From Victivallis vadensis (GTDB lineage Bacteria > Verrucomicrobiota > Lentisphaeria > Victivallales > Victivallaceae), in contig NZ_QEKH01000028.1 in the NCBI RefSeq assembly GCF_003096415.1, forward strand, positions 1 to 64,000: a stretch of DNA of 64,000 nt, read 5' to 3'. The translations under genes and the position numbers were made by a program. Position 1 is the stretch's first letter. Every line of letters starts with the position of its first letter. The notes beneath the pieces were generated by a model. It was not told where the DNA came from. It searched no databases and saw only the letters and a list, made by a program, of their open reading frames with translations. Shown here piece by piece: positions 33,646-42,062 of this stretch.

Positions 33646-34406
33646 CAGAAATTGAATTTACTGTTCCCGATTACAACCGGAACCGTCGAACCGCCGGAAT
33701 GGAAAGTGAAAATTTCACGCAGCCTGAAACGGTCGGTCGCCGCCGCATGTCCGTCGAAGAACCACATATTCGCGCGGTCGCTGTGCCGGAGCGCATATCC
33801 TGCGTTCTGACCCGTCGTGACATACCATATCTGCAGGTCCGGCTGATCATCGGTTTTGACTGAATCGGCAAGTCCCCAGCTTTTATCTCCCCGCCTCATG
33901 CGTTTGAGCAGGATATATGCGGCAGGATTGCCGCCGCCCGACCAAGTCTGATACTCCGGACGCAGCCCGAAAGAAGGATCGCCGCTCGGGAAAGGAACCG
34001 CATATACATAGGGATGATAGTTCGTTGCATCCGGCAGGCGCTGCGCGGTTGCGGGACAGTTATTCAGCTTCCAATTGTAATAACCCAGCTTGAAAAACAT
34101 CGGCGCCGGCAGGTTTGCCGCCCAGTCGGCAGTTGCCTGCCAGCTCGGAGAATCACTCAACAAAGCATGATAGGAGTGCCAATTGCCCGCGTTCCCGACA
34201 TTCAATGCCAACATTACGCTATCATTGAAATCATTAGCATAGAACAGGAAACCGGTCCCGATCTGTTTCTGGTTGTTCAGACATGCAGTAGAGTGAGCTC
34301 TCCCTCTGGCACGGTTCAGAGCCGGCAACAGTATTCCGGCAAGAACTGCAATGATCGCAATCACCGTTAGCAATTCAATCAATGTAAATTGAAATTTGCT
34401 TCGCAT
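33645..34406 (-). CDS. Pseudopilin-like protein with H-X9-DG motif (33.6 kb)
   Basis: The ~253-aa protein begins [20 protein letters not shown]. The residue before the FTLIEL block is Gln, not Gly; Glu5 is kept. It ends with [19 protein letters not shown], an exact H-X9-DG motif. The start is ATG 34406, because GGAGG lies 5 nt upstream; the ATG at 34418 is part of that ribosome site. It is first in the operon with the clan GH-A enzyme (1-nt overlap) and the GntR regulator. By family it is a type II-like pseudopilin; a role as partner of the exported hydrolase is inferred from position. Confidence 0.9.
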   Translation of the reverse strand: MRSKFQFTLIELLTVIAIIAVLAGILLPALNRARGRAHSTACLNNQKQIGTGFLFYANDFNDSVMLALNVGNAGNWHSYHALLSDSPSWQATADWAANLPAPMFFKLGYYNWKLNNCPATAQRLPDATNYHPYVYAVPFPSGDPSFGLRPEYQTWSGGGNPAAYILLKRMRRGDKSWGLADSVKTDDQPDLQIWYVTTGQNAGYALRHSDRANMWFFDGHAAATDRFRLREIFTFHSGGSTVPVVIGNSKFNF

Positions 34407-34443
34407 AAAAACCTCCAATCGTTTATTACTGTCGATGCTATAT

Positions 34444-34472
34444 ATTATGGCACGAAGCTATTCTAAAGTCAA
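34444..34472 (-). promoter_or_regulatory. Putative promoter of the pseudopilin/GH-A/GntR operon
   Basis: On the minus strand TTGACT and CATAAT lie 17 bp apart, about 40 nt before ATG 34406. It is flanked by two similar AT-rich arms (TATATATTATGG and GAGTATATATTG) that could hold the GntR operator; that last point is conjecture. Confidence 0.55.
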
Positions 34473-34645
34473 GAGTATATATTGAAAAAATTTCAAAAAT
34501 TACAGAAATCACCAGATATTTGGATCAGAATAAAGCCAGTCACACTGATACGCAACGAAAAACGGATTGACACTCAGCGATTTTACAGCCGTAATACCAA
34601 ACGAACCGCAAACTTTATAATTACAAATCGGGATTCAGGATAGAA

Positions 34646-36910
34646 TCATAATCCGTCGGCCAGCTGCCTGAGCTTTTTCAGGTCCAGCTTGCCGCTGCCG
34701 AGCAGCGGCAGATGGTCGATCTTCACGAAATCCTCCGCCTTCGGAATCCACAAATTCGGCATTTTCTCACCGCGCAGGGCCTCCACAATCGCCGCCGGGT
34801 CGAGGTCGTCGGGCGTATAGAATACCACCAGCCGTTCGCCGCGCTTCGCGTCGCCGCGGCCGGTCACCGCGACCTCCCGCTCCTCGCGCCCCCGGATTTT
34901 CGCGATCGCCTGCTCCACCAGTTCATGCGGCACCATTTCGCCGCCGATCTTGCTGAAGCGGGAGGCGCGGCCGGTGATATACACGTAACCGTCCTGGTCG
35001 ATCCGGGCGATGTCGCCGGTGTCGTAATAGCCGTCGCGCAACACGTTGCGGGTCTGTTCGGGATCGTTCAGATAGCCCTTCATCACGATGCCGCTTTTGA
35101 CCTGCATCCGGCCCGGCTGGTCCGGCCCCAGCTCGAAGCCGGTATCGGGATCGACCACCCGCACGTGGATGCCCGGCAGCGGCGTGCCGATGCTGCCCGG
35201 ATGGTCCGCGTGCCTGCCCAGTTGGAAGATCGAATTGCACAGGTTGATCGTCACGATCGGCGAGAGTTCGGTACAGCCGTATCCCTCGATGATTTCAAGC
35301 CCGGTCAGCGCACGGAACTTCGCGGCCAGCTCGGGACGGAGTTTTTCCGCGCCGGTGATCACCAACCGCAGCGGACGGAGCTGTTCCGGCTTCGCCTTGC
35401 GGATGTAGTTCTGCAGGAAGGTCGGCGTCGCGGTCAGGATCGTGATGTTGAATTCCTCGATCGCCTTGACCACCCCCGCCGAATCCAGCGGATTGACCAC
35501 ATAGACCGTCGGCGTGCCCGACATCGCCGGGAACGCGAATTCCACCGTGAAGCCGTAGGCGTGGAAAAGCGGCAGATTGCCGACGATCCGGTCCGCCTTG
35601 CTCCACACGATCACCCGCCAGAACGCCCACAGATCGCAGTTGATGTTGCGGTGAGTCAGCATCACCGCTTTCGGCCTGCCGGTCGACCCCGAGGAGAAGA
35701 GCAGCACCGCCTGCCGCTGCACGTTGAAGCCGGAGAGCGGCGCCAGGCGGCGCACCAGCATCCGGCGCGGCAGCAGCAGAATGCGCAGCGCGGCCCGCTT
35801 TTTCTCCCGCTTCGTCACGGATTTGGCGACGTCCTCAAGGAACACCATCTCCGGAGCCGCCTCCCAGCCGAGTTTCGCAAGGAATTTGCGGCTGGTCAGG
35901 ATCACCGAAATTCCGGCGCGGCGGGCGGCTTCGAGCGCGACGTCGGCTCCGGCGCTGAAATTGATCACCGCCGGAGTCCGGTCGCTGTACATCACGCCCA
36001 GCATCAGCGACGCGAGAACCGTGCAGTTCGGCATCAATACGCCGACATAGCCGGATTCGCCGATGTCGAGGGCACGGATTTTCTTCGACAGGATCGCGGC
36101 GCGGACCAGCATTTCAAAATTCGTGACCCTGGCGCCGTCCGCATCGTAATAGGTGACCGCGAAAGGATGGCGTTTGGCGCGCAAGGCGAATGCGGTGTGG
36201 ATCGGCACCTCGTTGGGCTGCGGCCCCATCTCCGCCTCCGCGCCCAGTTCGGAGATGCGCTGGCGCAGCTGGAATGCGGAAAGCTCCGGCGAAACCGGAT
36301 CGCCGATGTTCAGGTTGAACTGCACCGGCAGCGTGCGCGGCTTCTGGTATTTGAGCTTGCCGCGGAAGATCGTGAACAGCCTCCCCCACAGCATCCCGAT
36401 CCGCACCGGAATCACCGACACCTGAACCCCCGCCGGCAGCAGCGGCGCGACGCCCGATTTGAACCGCATCAGCCCGCCGTTGCCGGAGATGCCGCCCTCC
36501 GGGAACAGACAGAGCACGCCGCCCTTGCGCAGCTCGGCGCGGCTGCGCTCGAAAAACCGCTGCATCGCCTTGGGGCGGCGCAGGTTCGGCACCTTGATCA
36601 CCCCGAGATACCAGAAGATGAACCGGGTCGGCACGAACTCCAGCACCTCCTGCTGGATCATGAAACGCACCGGGCGCGGCGAAATCGACTGGATCAGCAG
36701 CAGGTCGATCAGCGACACATGGTTCGACACGATCAGCACCGGCCCGGATTCCGGGATGTTCGCGCCGCCGATCACCCGCAGATTGACCACCGTGTGCCGC
36801 AGAAGCCACACGATGATTTTCAAGGTCCAATGCGGTTTCAGGAAGAAAATCAGCAGGCCGATGACCACGGCCAGGCTCAATACGGCGGCAAGAATGGAGT
36901 CCCAGTGCAT
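34646..36910 (-). CDS. aas: Acyltransferase / acyl-ACP synthetase fusion (Aas-like)
   Basis: The 754-aa membrane-associated protein has an N-terminal anchor (~5-25), a PlsC-type acyltransferase domain with H64-x4-D69 in NHVSLID and the FPEGGISGNGG block (~140), and an AMP-forming acyl synthetase domain (~235-754). The latter has the P-loop-like LLFSSGSTGRPKAVML (~405), IIEGYGCTELSPIV, GYYDTGDIARIDQDGYVYI and a C-terminal LPLLGSGKLDLKKL lysine motif. Aas re-acylates lysophospholipid with acyl-ACP made in situ. It sits 3 nt after the metallo-hydrolase gene in a ROK-MBL-aas operon and divergent to the plsX-fabH lipid genes. Confidence 0.88.
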   Translation of the reverse strand: MHWDSILAAVLSLAVVIGLLIFFLKPHWTLKIIVWLLRHTVVNLRVIGGANIPESGPVLIVSNHVSLIDLLLIQSISPRPVRFMIQQEVLEFVPTRFIFWYLGVIKVPNLRRPKAMQRFFERSRAELRKGGVLCLFPEGGISGNGGLMRFKSGVAPLLPAGVQVSVIPVRIGMLWGRLFTIFRGKLKYQKPRTLPVQFNLNIGDPVSPELSAFQLRQRISELGAEAEMGPQPNEVPIHTAFALRAKRHPFAVTYYDADGARVTNFEMLVRAAILSKKIRALDIGESGYVGVLMPNCTVLASLMLGVMYSDRTPAVINFSAGADVALEAARRAGISVILTSRKFLAKLGWEAAPEMVFLEDVAKSVTKREKKRAALRILLLPRRMLVRRLAPLSGFNVQRQAVLLFSSGSTGRPKAVMLTHRNINCDLWAFWRVIVWSKADRIVGNLPLFHAYGFTVEFAFPAMSGTPTVYVVNPLDSAGVVKAIEEFNITILTATPTFLQNYIRKAKPEQLRPLRLVITGAEKLRPELAAKFRALTGLEIIEGYGCTELSPIVTINLCNSIFQLGRHADHPGSIGTPLPGIHVRVVDPDTGFELGPDQPGRMQVKSGIVMKGYLNDPEQTRNVLRDGYYDTGDIARIDQDGYVYITGRASRFSKIGGEMVPHELVEQAIAKIRGREEREVAVTGRGDAKRGERLVVFYTPDDLDPAAIVEALRGEKMPNLWIPKAEDFVKIDHLPLLGSGKLDLKKLRQLADGL

Positions 36911-36913
36911 AAG

Positions 36914-37531
36914 CTATTCCAGATGTTGAAGTTCTGCTTTGAACTCTTCGAGAGAATGACAGTTCAGATAAGGATTGAGCTTTTTCTCTTCTCCGAGGGT
37001 GCGGAAAGGAACCGGGCCGTAATCGTGCCCGGAATAAACCACCAGCGAATCCGCCAGCGGCAAAATCTTTTTCATCAGGGAGTTGTACATCTCCTTCGAC
37101 CGGCAGAAGCCGATACAGCCGACAAACAGCACGTCTCCGGTGAAAACCGCCGAATCGTCGGCGAACCGGTAGCAGACCGAATCGCGGGTGTGCCCCGGCG
37201 TGAAGATCGCTTCGACCGCGGTCTCCCCGAACGGCAGCAGCTGCCCGTCCCGGAGCCGCGTCCGGCCCGCCAGCGGATGATTCGGATGCGCGACCACCTC
37301 AGCCGGGAAAAAGCCGAGCGCCTCCCCGACCGCCTGCGTATGGTCGAGATGGCCGTGAGTCAGCAGGATATAGCGCGGCGTGATGCTTCCGGCCGCTTCG
37401 ACCGCCCTGCAGATCACTTCGGCGTCGCCGGTCGGATCGACCAGCAGCGCGTCTCCATTCGCCGCGACCGCCAGATAGCTGAAATTGTGATCGAAACCGC
37501 CGACCGCAAGCTGGTGGACCGTGACGCTCAT
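36914..37531 (-). CDS. Metallo-beta-lactamase fold hydrolase (glyoxalase II-like)
   Basis: The 205-aa soluble enzyme has the metal-binding motif LTHGHLDH (H59, H61, D63, H64), then TPGHTRDSVC (~130), FTGDVLFVG and a last ligand in YSGHDYG. This matches the small glyoxalase II / YcbL-like hydrolases acting on thioesters. An upstream open frame exists but belongs to the ROK gene region; the ATG at 37531 shares one base with the ROK stop (TGATG). Substrate is open; with gshF in the same window a glutathione thioester is possible. Confidence 0.85.
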   Translation of the reverse strand: MSVTVHQLAVGGFDHNFSYLAVAANGDALLVDPTGDAEVICRAVEAAGSITPRYILLTHGHLDHTQAVGEALGFFPAEVVAHPNHPLAGRTRLRDGQLLPFGETAVEAIFTPGHTRDSVCYRFADDSAVFTGDVLFVGCIGFCRSKEMYNSLMKKILPLADSLVVYSGHDYGPVPFRTLGEEKKLNPYLNCHSLEEFKAELQHLE

Positions 37532-38514
37532 CAGTACTCCCCCATCGCCAGGGAGAGGGCGGCGTAGTCGCCGATCTTTTCCCCGAGCTGCGCCGGGACG
37601 ATCCGGCAGCGCTCCACCGCGGCCGGAAGCGCCTCGCCGCGCAAGGTTTCCTCCATCGCCGGGCGCAGCAGCGCCTCGGAGCGGGCGAAAATGCTGCCGA
37701 TCACGATCAGTTCCGGATTCAGCAGGTCGACCAGCACCGCCAGTCCCCGCCCGAGCCATTCGCCGCACTCGCGGTAGATTGCAATGGCGAGGTCGTCGCC
37801 GCCGTCGGCCGCATCCGCAACCGTTTTGGCGGTCACGGCGCACAAATCGGCGGCAGTCGGACACCACTCCACCGGTATTCCCCGCTGCAACTGCTCCCGA
37901 ACCCGGATCGCGGCCAGTTGCGCAAGGCCGCCGCCGGAGCAGAATCCCTCAAAGGAGCCCGCCTTGCCGAAGCCGGCCGGTCCGAACGGGGCCAGCCGGA
38001 TATGGCCGCACTCCCCGGCGAGGTCGCAGCACCCCGCATAAAGCCGTTTATTCAGAATCAGGCCGGCGCCGAGTCCGGTGCCGAAAGTCAGAAACGCCAT
38101 GGATTCCACTCCCTGCCCGGCACCGAATTTCCACTCGGCGACCGCTCCGGCATTGGCGTCGTTCTGAAGCCGGACCGGGCGGCGGAAGCGGTTTTCGAGC
38201 ATGCTGACGATCGGCACCTCATCCCAGCCGGGCAGATTCGGCGGCGACTGAATCACTCCGGCGCGGCTGTCCAGCGGACCGCCGCAGGAGACGCCGAGGC
38301 CGTGGAGCCGATCATTGGTCAGCTCGTGCCGGGCCAGCATCCCGTCGGCGAGGCGGGTCATCTCCTCGATGCACCGCTCCGGCTCACGGAACTCCGCTGT
38401 GGGGAAAACGCCGCGCTCCAGAAACTCCAGTTCGCCGTCCGTCCCCGCGGCGCCGAGGATCACCGCACACTTGGTGCCGCCGACATCGAATCCGACCAGA
38501 AATTTTTTATCCAT
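37531..38514 (-). CDS. ROK family sugar kinase, zinc motif degenerate
   Basis: The ~327-aa protein has the ATP-binding start FLVGFDVGGTKCAVILG (DxGGTK), the sugar-binding/catalytic RLQNDANAGAVAEWKFG (~115) and GECGHIRL (~160, the conserved ExGH). ROK glucokinases usually have a CxCGxxGCxE zinc site right after this; here it reads APFGPAGFGKAGSFEGFCSG, so three of four cysteines are lost. It is therefore a probable sugar kinase with an altered zinc site rather than a standard GlcK. The start ATG 38514 follows GGGAGGGGG. It is first in the ROK-MBL-aas operon. Confidence 0.85.
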   Translation of the reverse strand: MDKKFLVGFDVGGTKCAVILGAAGTDGELEFLERGVFPTAEFREPERCIEEMTRLADGMLARHELTNDRLHGLGVSCGGPLDSRAGVIQSPPNLPGWDEVPIVSMLENRFRRPVRLQNDANAGAVAEWKFGAGQGVESMAFLTFGTGLGAGLILNKRLYAGCCDLAGECGHIRLAPFGPAGFGKAGSFEGFCSGGGLAQLAAIRVREQLQRGIPVEWCPTAADLCAVTAKTVADAADGGDDLAIAIYRECGEWLGRGLAVLVDLLNPELIVIGSIFARSEALLRPAMEETLRGEALPAAVERCRIVPAQLGEKIGDYAALSLAMGEY

Positions 38515-38568
38515 CAAACCCCCTCCCGAAATGGAAGTTGAAAAAATCACGCTTGCTACTTTCTATTT

Positions 38569-38597
38569 ATAGTAGCCCTGTTTGCAGCTTTTTTCAA
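38569..38597 (-). promoter_or_regulatory. Putative promoter of the ROK-MBL-aas operon
   Basis: On the minus strand TTGAAA and TACTAT are separated by 17 bp, about 55 nt upstream of ATG 38514. It is back-to-back with the rpmF promoter. Confidence 0.5.
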
Positions 38598-38648
38598 CCC
38601 GGCGGGCAGGAGGGAACGGCTTTTCATCGATAAACTTGTCCGCACACC

Positions 38649-38676
38649 TTGCAAAAAAACGATTCTGTGATATAGT
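38649..38676 (+). promoter_or_regulatory. Putative promoter of rpmF-plsX-fabH
   Basis: TTGCAA and TATAGT are 16 bp apart. The leader to ATG 38759 is about 75 nt and contains a 5-bp GC hairpin, CCCCG-TGATG-CGGGG (38699-38713), which might act in L32 feedback control; that role is a guess. Confidence 0.5.
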
Positions 38677-38758
38677 AAGCTACTTGTATGAATTCTGTCC
38701 CCGTGATGCGGGGATGACGAAAAGACGACACAAAACAACGAATCAAGGAGTTGATAAA

Positions 38759-38938
38759 ATGGCTGTACCGAAAAGAAAAACCTCGAGAATGAAGAGACGC
38801 CAGCGCAAGGCCGCCAACCGCTACGAAGGCGTACAGGCCACCTATTGCACCAACTGCTCCGCTCCGTCGACACCGCACCGGGTCTGCCCGTCCTGCGGTT
38901 TCTACAACGGCAAGCAGGTCCTGAACGTCGAAGCGTAA
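38759..38938 (+). CDS. rpmF: 50S ribosomal protein L32
   Basis: The 59-aa basic ribosomal protein begins MAVPKRKTSRMKRRQRKA, the L32 signature, and keeps the zinc ribbon CTNC...CPSC (C30, C33, C43, C46). AAGGAG lies 8 nt before ATG 38759. It is the first gene of the classical rpmF-plsX-fabH cluster that links ribosome and membrane-lipid synthesis; the usual upstream yceD (DUF177) is absent here. Confidence 0.97.
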   Translation: MAVPKRKTSRMKRRQRKAANRYEGVQATYCTNCSAPSTPHRVCPSCGFYNGKQVLNVEA

Positions 38939-38990
38939 GCCGTTTCTGCGTTTGCGTTGATTTCCGTTGTCTCTGGAGGCTGGAGCGAGT

Positions 38991-40034
38991 ATGAAGATTG
39001 CCGTTGATGCCATGGGTGGCGATTATGCGCCCGGAGTGGTGGTCGAGGGTTTGACCATCGCTCTGGCCGATTTTCCGGATTACGATTTCGTACTGGTGGG
39101 TCATCAGGCCAAACTGGCATTTTATCTGGAAAAGTACGGAATCGCCGATCATCCCCGGGTTCAGGTGGTTCACGCCGAAACGGTCTGTGAGATGTCGGAG
39201 CCTTCGGCGATTTCGTTGCGCGCCAAGCGTAATTCTTCGATCACCGTGTGCGCGAAGCTGCTGAAAGAAAAGCAGGTCGACGCGATGGTGACGCCGGGCC
39301 ACACCGGGGCCACGGTGGCCGCGACCAAGGTATTGGTCCGGACCCTGCCCGGAGTCGACCGGCCCGCGCTGGCCGCCAGTTTGCCCTCCCAGGAAGGGCG
39401 CTTCATCCTGATGGATGCGGGCGCCAACCCCGACTGCACTCCCGTCAATCTGGCGCAATTCGCCATCATGGGTGAAATCTACGCCCAGTATCTGTTCAAG
39501 CTCGACCGGCCCCGCGTCGGCCTTCTGAGTGTCGGCGGCGAGGACATCAAGGGGTGCGAACTGACCAAGGAATCCTTCAAGCTGATGGATCAATTGCCGA
39601 TCAATTTCGTCGGCAACGTTGAAGCGGACGTGGTATTCGAAGGAGCTTCCGATGTGCTGATCAGCGACGGTTTCGCGGGAAACGTGATGCTCAAAGGCAT
39701 TGAAGGCCTGGCGAAGTCCACGATGTTCTGGCTGAAGCGGGTGCTGACCAAAAACGCGCTGCGGCTGGTCGGGGCGATGCTGGCGAAAAACGCGTTCCGC
39801 GAATTGAAGGCATTCGGAGACGCCGATGACGTCGGCGGCGCACCGCTGCTCGGAATCAACGGAATCTGTATCATCGGCCACGGTTCATCGAGCCCCAAAG
39901 CGGTTCGGAATGCGATCCGGGTGGCCGGCGAGTGCGTCACGTTCGGTCTCAACGACCGGATCATCGCGAAAATCAACGAGACGCACAGTACGACGGCCGA
40001 ACTGGAAAAGAAGCTGGCCGCCGAAAAGCAATGA
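38991..40034 (+). CDS. plsX: Phosphate acyltransferase PlsX
   Basis: PlsX converts acyl-ACP to acyl-phosphate, the first step of the PlsX/PlsY route to phosphatidic acid. The 347-aa protein begins MKIAVDAMGGDYAPGVVVEG, the family hallmark. It also has VTPGHTGATVAATKV (~100), FILMDAGANPDCTP (~145), GLLSVGGEDIKGCELTKE (~185), VISDGFAGNVMLKGIEG-like (VLISDGFAGNVMLKGIEG, ~225) and APLLGINGICIIGHGSS (~290). ATG 38991 is chosen over an upstream TTG because GGAG precedes it. It lies between rpmF and fabH. Confidence 0.96.
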   Translation: MKIAVDAMGGDYAPGVVVEGLTIALADFPDYDFVLVGHQAKLAFYLEKYGIADHPRVQVVHAETVCEMSEPSAISLRAKRNSSITVCAKLLKEKQVDAMVTPGHTGATVAATKVLVRTLPGVDRPALAASLPSQEGRFILMDAGANPDCTPVNLAQFAIMGEIYAQYLFKLDRPRVGLLSVGGEDIKGCELTKESFKLMDQLPINFVGNVEADVVFEGASDVLISDGFAGNVMLKGIEGLAKSTMFWLKRVLTKNALRLVGAMLAKNAFRELKAFGDADDVGGAPLLGINGICIIGHGSSSPKAVRNAIRVAGECVTFGLNDRIIAKINETHSTTAELEKKLAAEKQ

Positions 40035-40062
40035 AGTTTAATTTTACACGCCGGGAGCGTAA

Positions 40063-41049
40063 ATGAGCATCAGAATTGCAGGAACCGGGTCCTATGTCCC
40101 TGACCGGGTGATGACCAATGCGGATTTGGAAAAGATGGTCGAAACCAGTGACGAGTGGATTCGCACTCGCACCGGAATTCAGGAGCGCCGGATCGCCGCG
40201 CCGGAACAGGCCACCAGCGACCTCGCCTATGAAGCCGGAAAACGCGCGCTTGAAATGGCCGGAATCACCGGTGACCAGCTCTCGGTAATCATCGTCGCGA
40301 CAATCACTCCCGACCACGTGTTTCCGAGCACCGGCTGCATCCTGCAGAAACGCTTCGGCGCTTCCAATGCGTTCTGCTTCGATCTGGAAGCCGCCTGCTC
40401 CGGTTTGCTCTATTCGCTCGAAGTCGGCCATTCGCTGATGAAAGCGAATCCCAAATACAAATACGCGCTGGTGATCGGCGCAGAAAAGCTCTCCAGCATC
40501 ACCGACTGGACCGACCGCAATACCTGTGTGCTCTTCGGCGACGGTGCCGGCGCGGTAGTGCTGGAAAATACCGGTGCGGAGGGCGCCGACTGTCTGCTGG
40601 CCAGCGATCTGCATGCCGACGGCGGCTATGCCGATATCCTGATCATGCCCGCCGGCGGCAGCCGGATGCCGTTCACCGCGGAAACCCTCGCCAATCATAT
40701 GCATTCGATCCATATGGCCGGCCGCGAAACCTTCAAGCTTGCGGTCAACGCAATGGTCAGCGCCTGCAAAAAGACGCTGGAAGACGCGAATGTCGCCCCC
40801 TCTGAAATCCGGATGGTCGTACCGCATCAGGCGAACCAGCGCATCATTCAAGCCGTCGCGCAACGCCTCGACGTCGCCAATGACCGGGTCTTCGAAAACA
40901 TCGGTCACTACGGCAACACCTCCGCCGCCTCCATCGGCATCTGCCTCGATGAAATCATCCGCTCCGGCGATATCGAGCGCGGCGATTATCTGCTGCTGAC
41001 CGCATTCGGCGGCGGTCTGACCTGGGGCGCAATCCTGTTGCGCTACTGA
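40063..41049 (+). CDS. fabH: 3-oxoacyl-ACP synthase III (FabH)
   Basis: FabH condenses acetyl-CoA (or another primer) with malonyl-ACP to start fatty acid synthesis. The 328-aa thiolase-fold protein has the catalytic Cys in DLEAACSGLLYSLEVG (~113), His in PHQANQRIIQAVA (~250) and Asn in GHYGNTSAASIG (~280). TSDEWIRTRTGIQERRI near the N-terminus is typical. A clear terminator follows 16 nt after the stop. It is the third gene of the rpmF-plsX-fabH operon. Confidence 0.96.
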   Translation: MSIRIAGTGSYVPDRVMTNADLEKMVETSDEWIRTRTGIQERRIAAPEQATSDLAYEAGKRALEMAGITGDQLSVIIVATITPDHVFPSTGCILQKRFGASNAFCFDLEAACSGLLYSLEVGHSLMKANPKYKYALVIGAEKLSSITDWTDRNTCVLFGDGAGAVVLENTGAEGADCLLASDLHADGGYADILIMPAGGSRMPFTAETLANHMHSIHMAGRETFKLAVNAMVSACKKTLEDANVAPSEIRMVVPHQANQRIIQAVAQRLDVANDRVFENIGHYGNTSAASIGICLDEIIRSGDIERGDYLLLTAFGGGLTWGAILLRY

Positions 41050-41064
41050 TTTCCCATGCGATAC

Positions 41065-41094
41065 AGCCGGAGCCGAAAAACTCCGGCTTTTTTT
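41065..41094 (+). terminator. Rho-independent terminator after fabH
   Basis: A perfect 8-bp stem AGCCGGAG / CTCCGGCT with an 8-nt A-rich loop is followed by a T run. Confidence 0.88.
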
Positions 41095-41179
41095 CCGTTC
41101 GGGATTTCACCTTTGGCGATCAGGGCGCTTCGCCCGGCCGCCGAATGCGGAATTCCGATTCGGAGACTTGCCCCCGGTG

Positions 41180-41914
41180 CTACTTCGTAATTCCACCAAA
41201 GTCCGTATCATCCTCTCTATAAGGACGATCCAGCAGGAATGCGGAAGGATTTAAAGAACTGCCGTTCATCCAGTGGCTGGACGACACGGTCGCGGCATGG
41301 CCATCGCCGAAAAGCACACCGTTGCCGCTGGAGTGGACTCCGGTCCGCTCTTTCTTGAAGCTGCCGGACGAGTACCAATTCAACGGAGCGGGCCGGAATA
41401 CGATCGAATTGCGCATCGAGCCGGAAAGGTCGCACATGATGATGATTTTGGATGACAGCGCCTTACCGTTGGAAATCTTGATTCCGCTCGTTCCGGTCTT
41501 CGGCATTGCATGCGCCATGCCGTTCGGCCATTTACCGCACACAAATTTCTTCCGGTCCGTACCGGCGACGTAGGTGTTGAGCAACGGACATTCAAAATTT
41601 TTGATCCGCCCCAGATTGGCAGTATCACTCTCATTGACGCTGGCTCCGACATAAGGGGCCAGCTGCAAGGAAAGAAAAGTTTTTTCAGAAAGAACCTGCT
41701 GGTTGTTTTTGATCGTATCGGTAAACGGCATGAAGCCATCGCTGTTGTCGCTGTATTGGGCATAGGCCAGCCCCAACTGCTTGTCGTTGTTGGTACAGGT
41801 GATCTCCTTCGCCTTGTCCCGCGCCCGGTTCAGGGCGGGCAGCAGCATTCCGGCCAGAATTGCGATGATCGCAATCACTACTAACAATTCGATTAAAGTA
41901 AAACTTCTTTTCAT
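41180..41914 (-). CDS. Pseudopilin-like protein with H-X9-DG motif (41.2 kb)
   Basis: The ~244-aa protein starts [20 protein letters not shown]. The residue before Phe is Ser, not Gly, and Glu5 is kept. A globular domain with [20 protein letters not shown] follows, ending with [17 protein letters not shown] (exact H-X9-DG). ATG 41914 is behind AAAGGGAG; an upstream TTG is less likely. Unlike the other four pseudopilins in the window, no exported enzyme gene follows it; a terminator-bounded fabH lies beyond. The FAD oxidoreductase on the same strand lies 148 nt upstream and may be related. Confidence 0.9.
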   Translation of the reverse strand: MKRSFTLIELLVVIAIIAILAGMLLPALNRARDKAKEITCTNNDKQLGLAYAQYSDNSDGFMPFTDTIKNNQQVLSEKTFLSLQLAPYVGASVNESDTANLGRIKNFECPLLNTYVAGTDRKKFVCGKWPNGMAHAMPKTGTSGIKISNGKALSSKIIIMCDLSGSMRNSIVFRPAPLNWYSSGSFKKERTGVHSSGNGVLFGDGHAATVSSSHWMNGSSLNPSAFLLDRPYREDDTDFGGITK

Positions 41915-41930
41915 AGCTCCCTTTCTAATC

Positions 41931-41957
41931 AATATAGATAATAATAACTATTGTCAA
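41931..41957 (-). promoter_or_regulatory. Putative promoter of the 41.2-kb pseudopilin
   Basis: On the minus strand TTGACA and TATATT are 15 bp apart, directly upstream of the ribosome site. The spacing is one base shorter than the other promoters called here. Confidence 0.4.
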
Positions 41958-42062
41958 CTGTGGAATTTTCTGAAAACAGCTTCGGAAAATTCCATAGAGT
42001 TTTGAAAACAGACGGTTCCGCGACTCCATGCGGAATCGCGGAACATCCCCGGGAGATCCTCT

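Noticed and set aside
34712-37567. A 951-codon plus-strand open frame
   Set aside because: It is antisense to the well-supported aas and metallo-hydrolase genes, is very rich in Arg, His and Asp, and has no recognisable domain. It arises from high GC at third codon positions.
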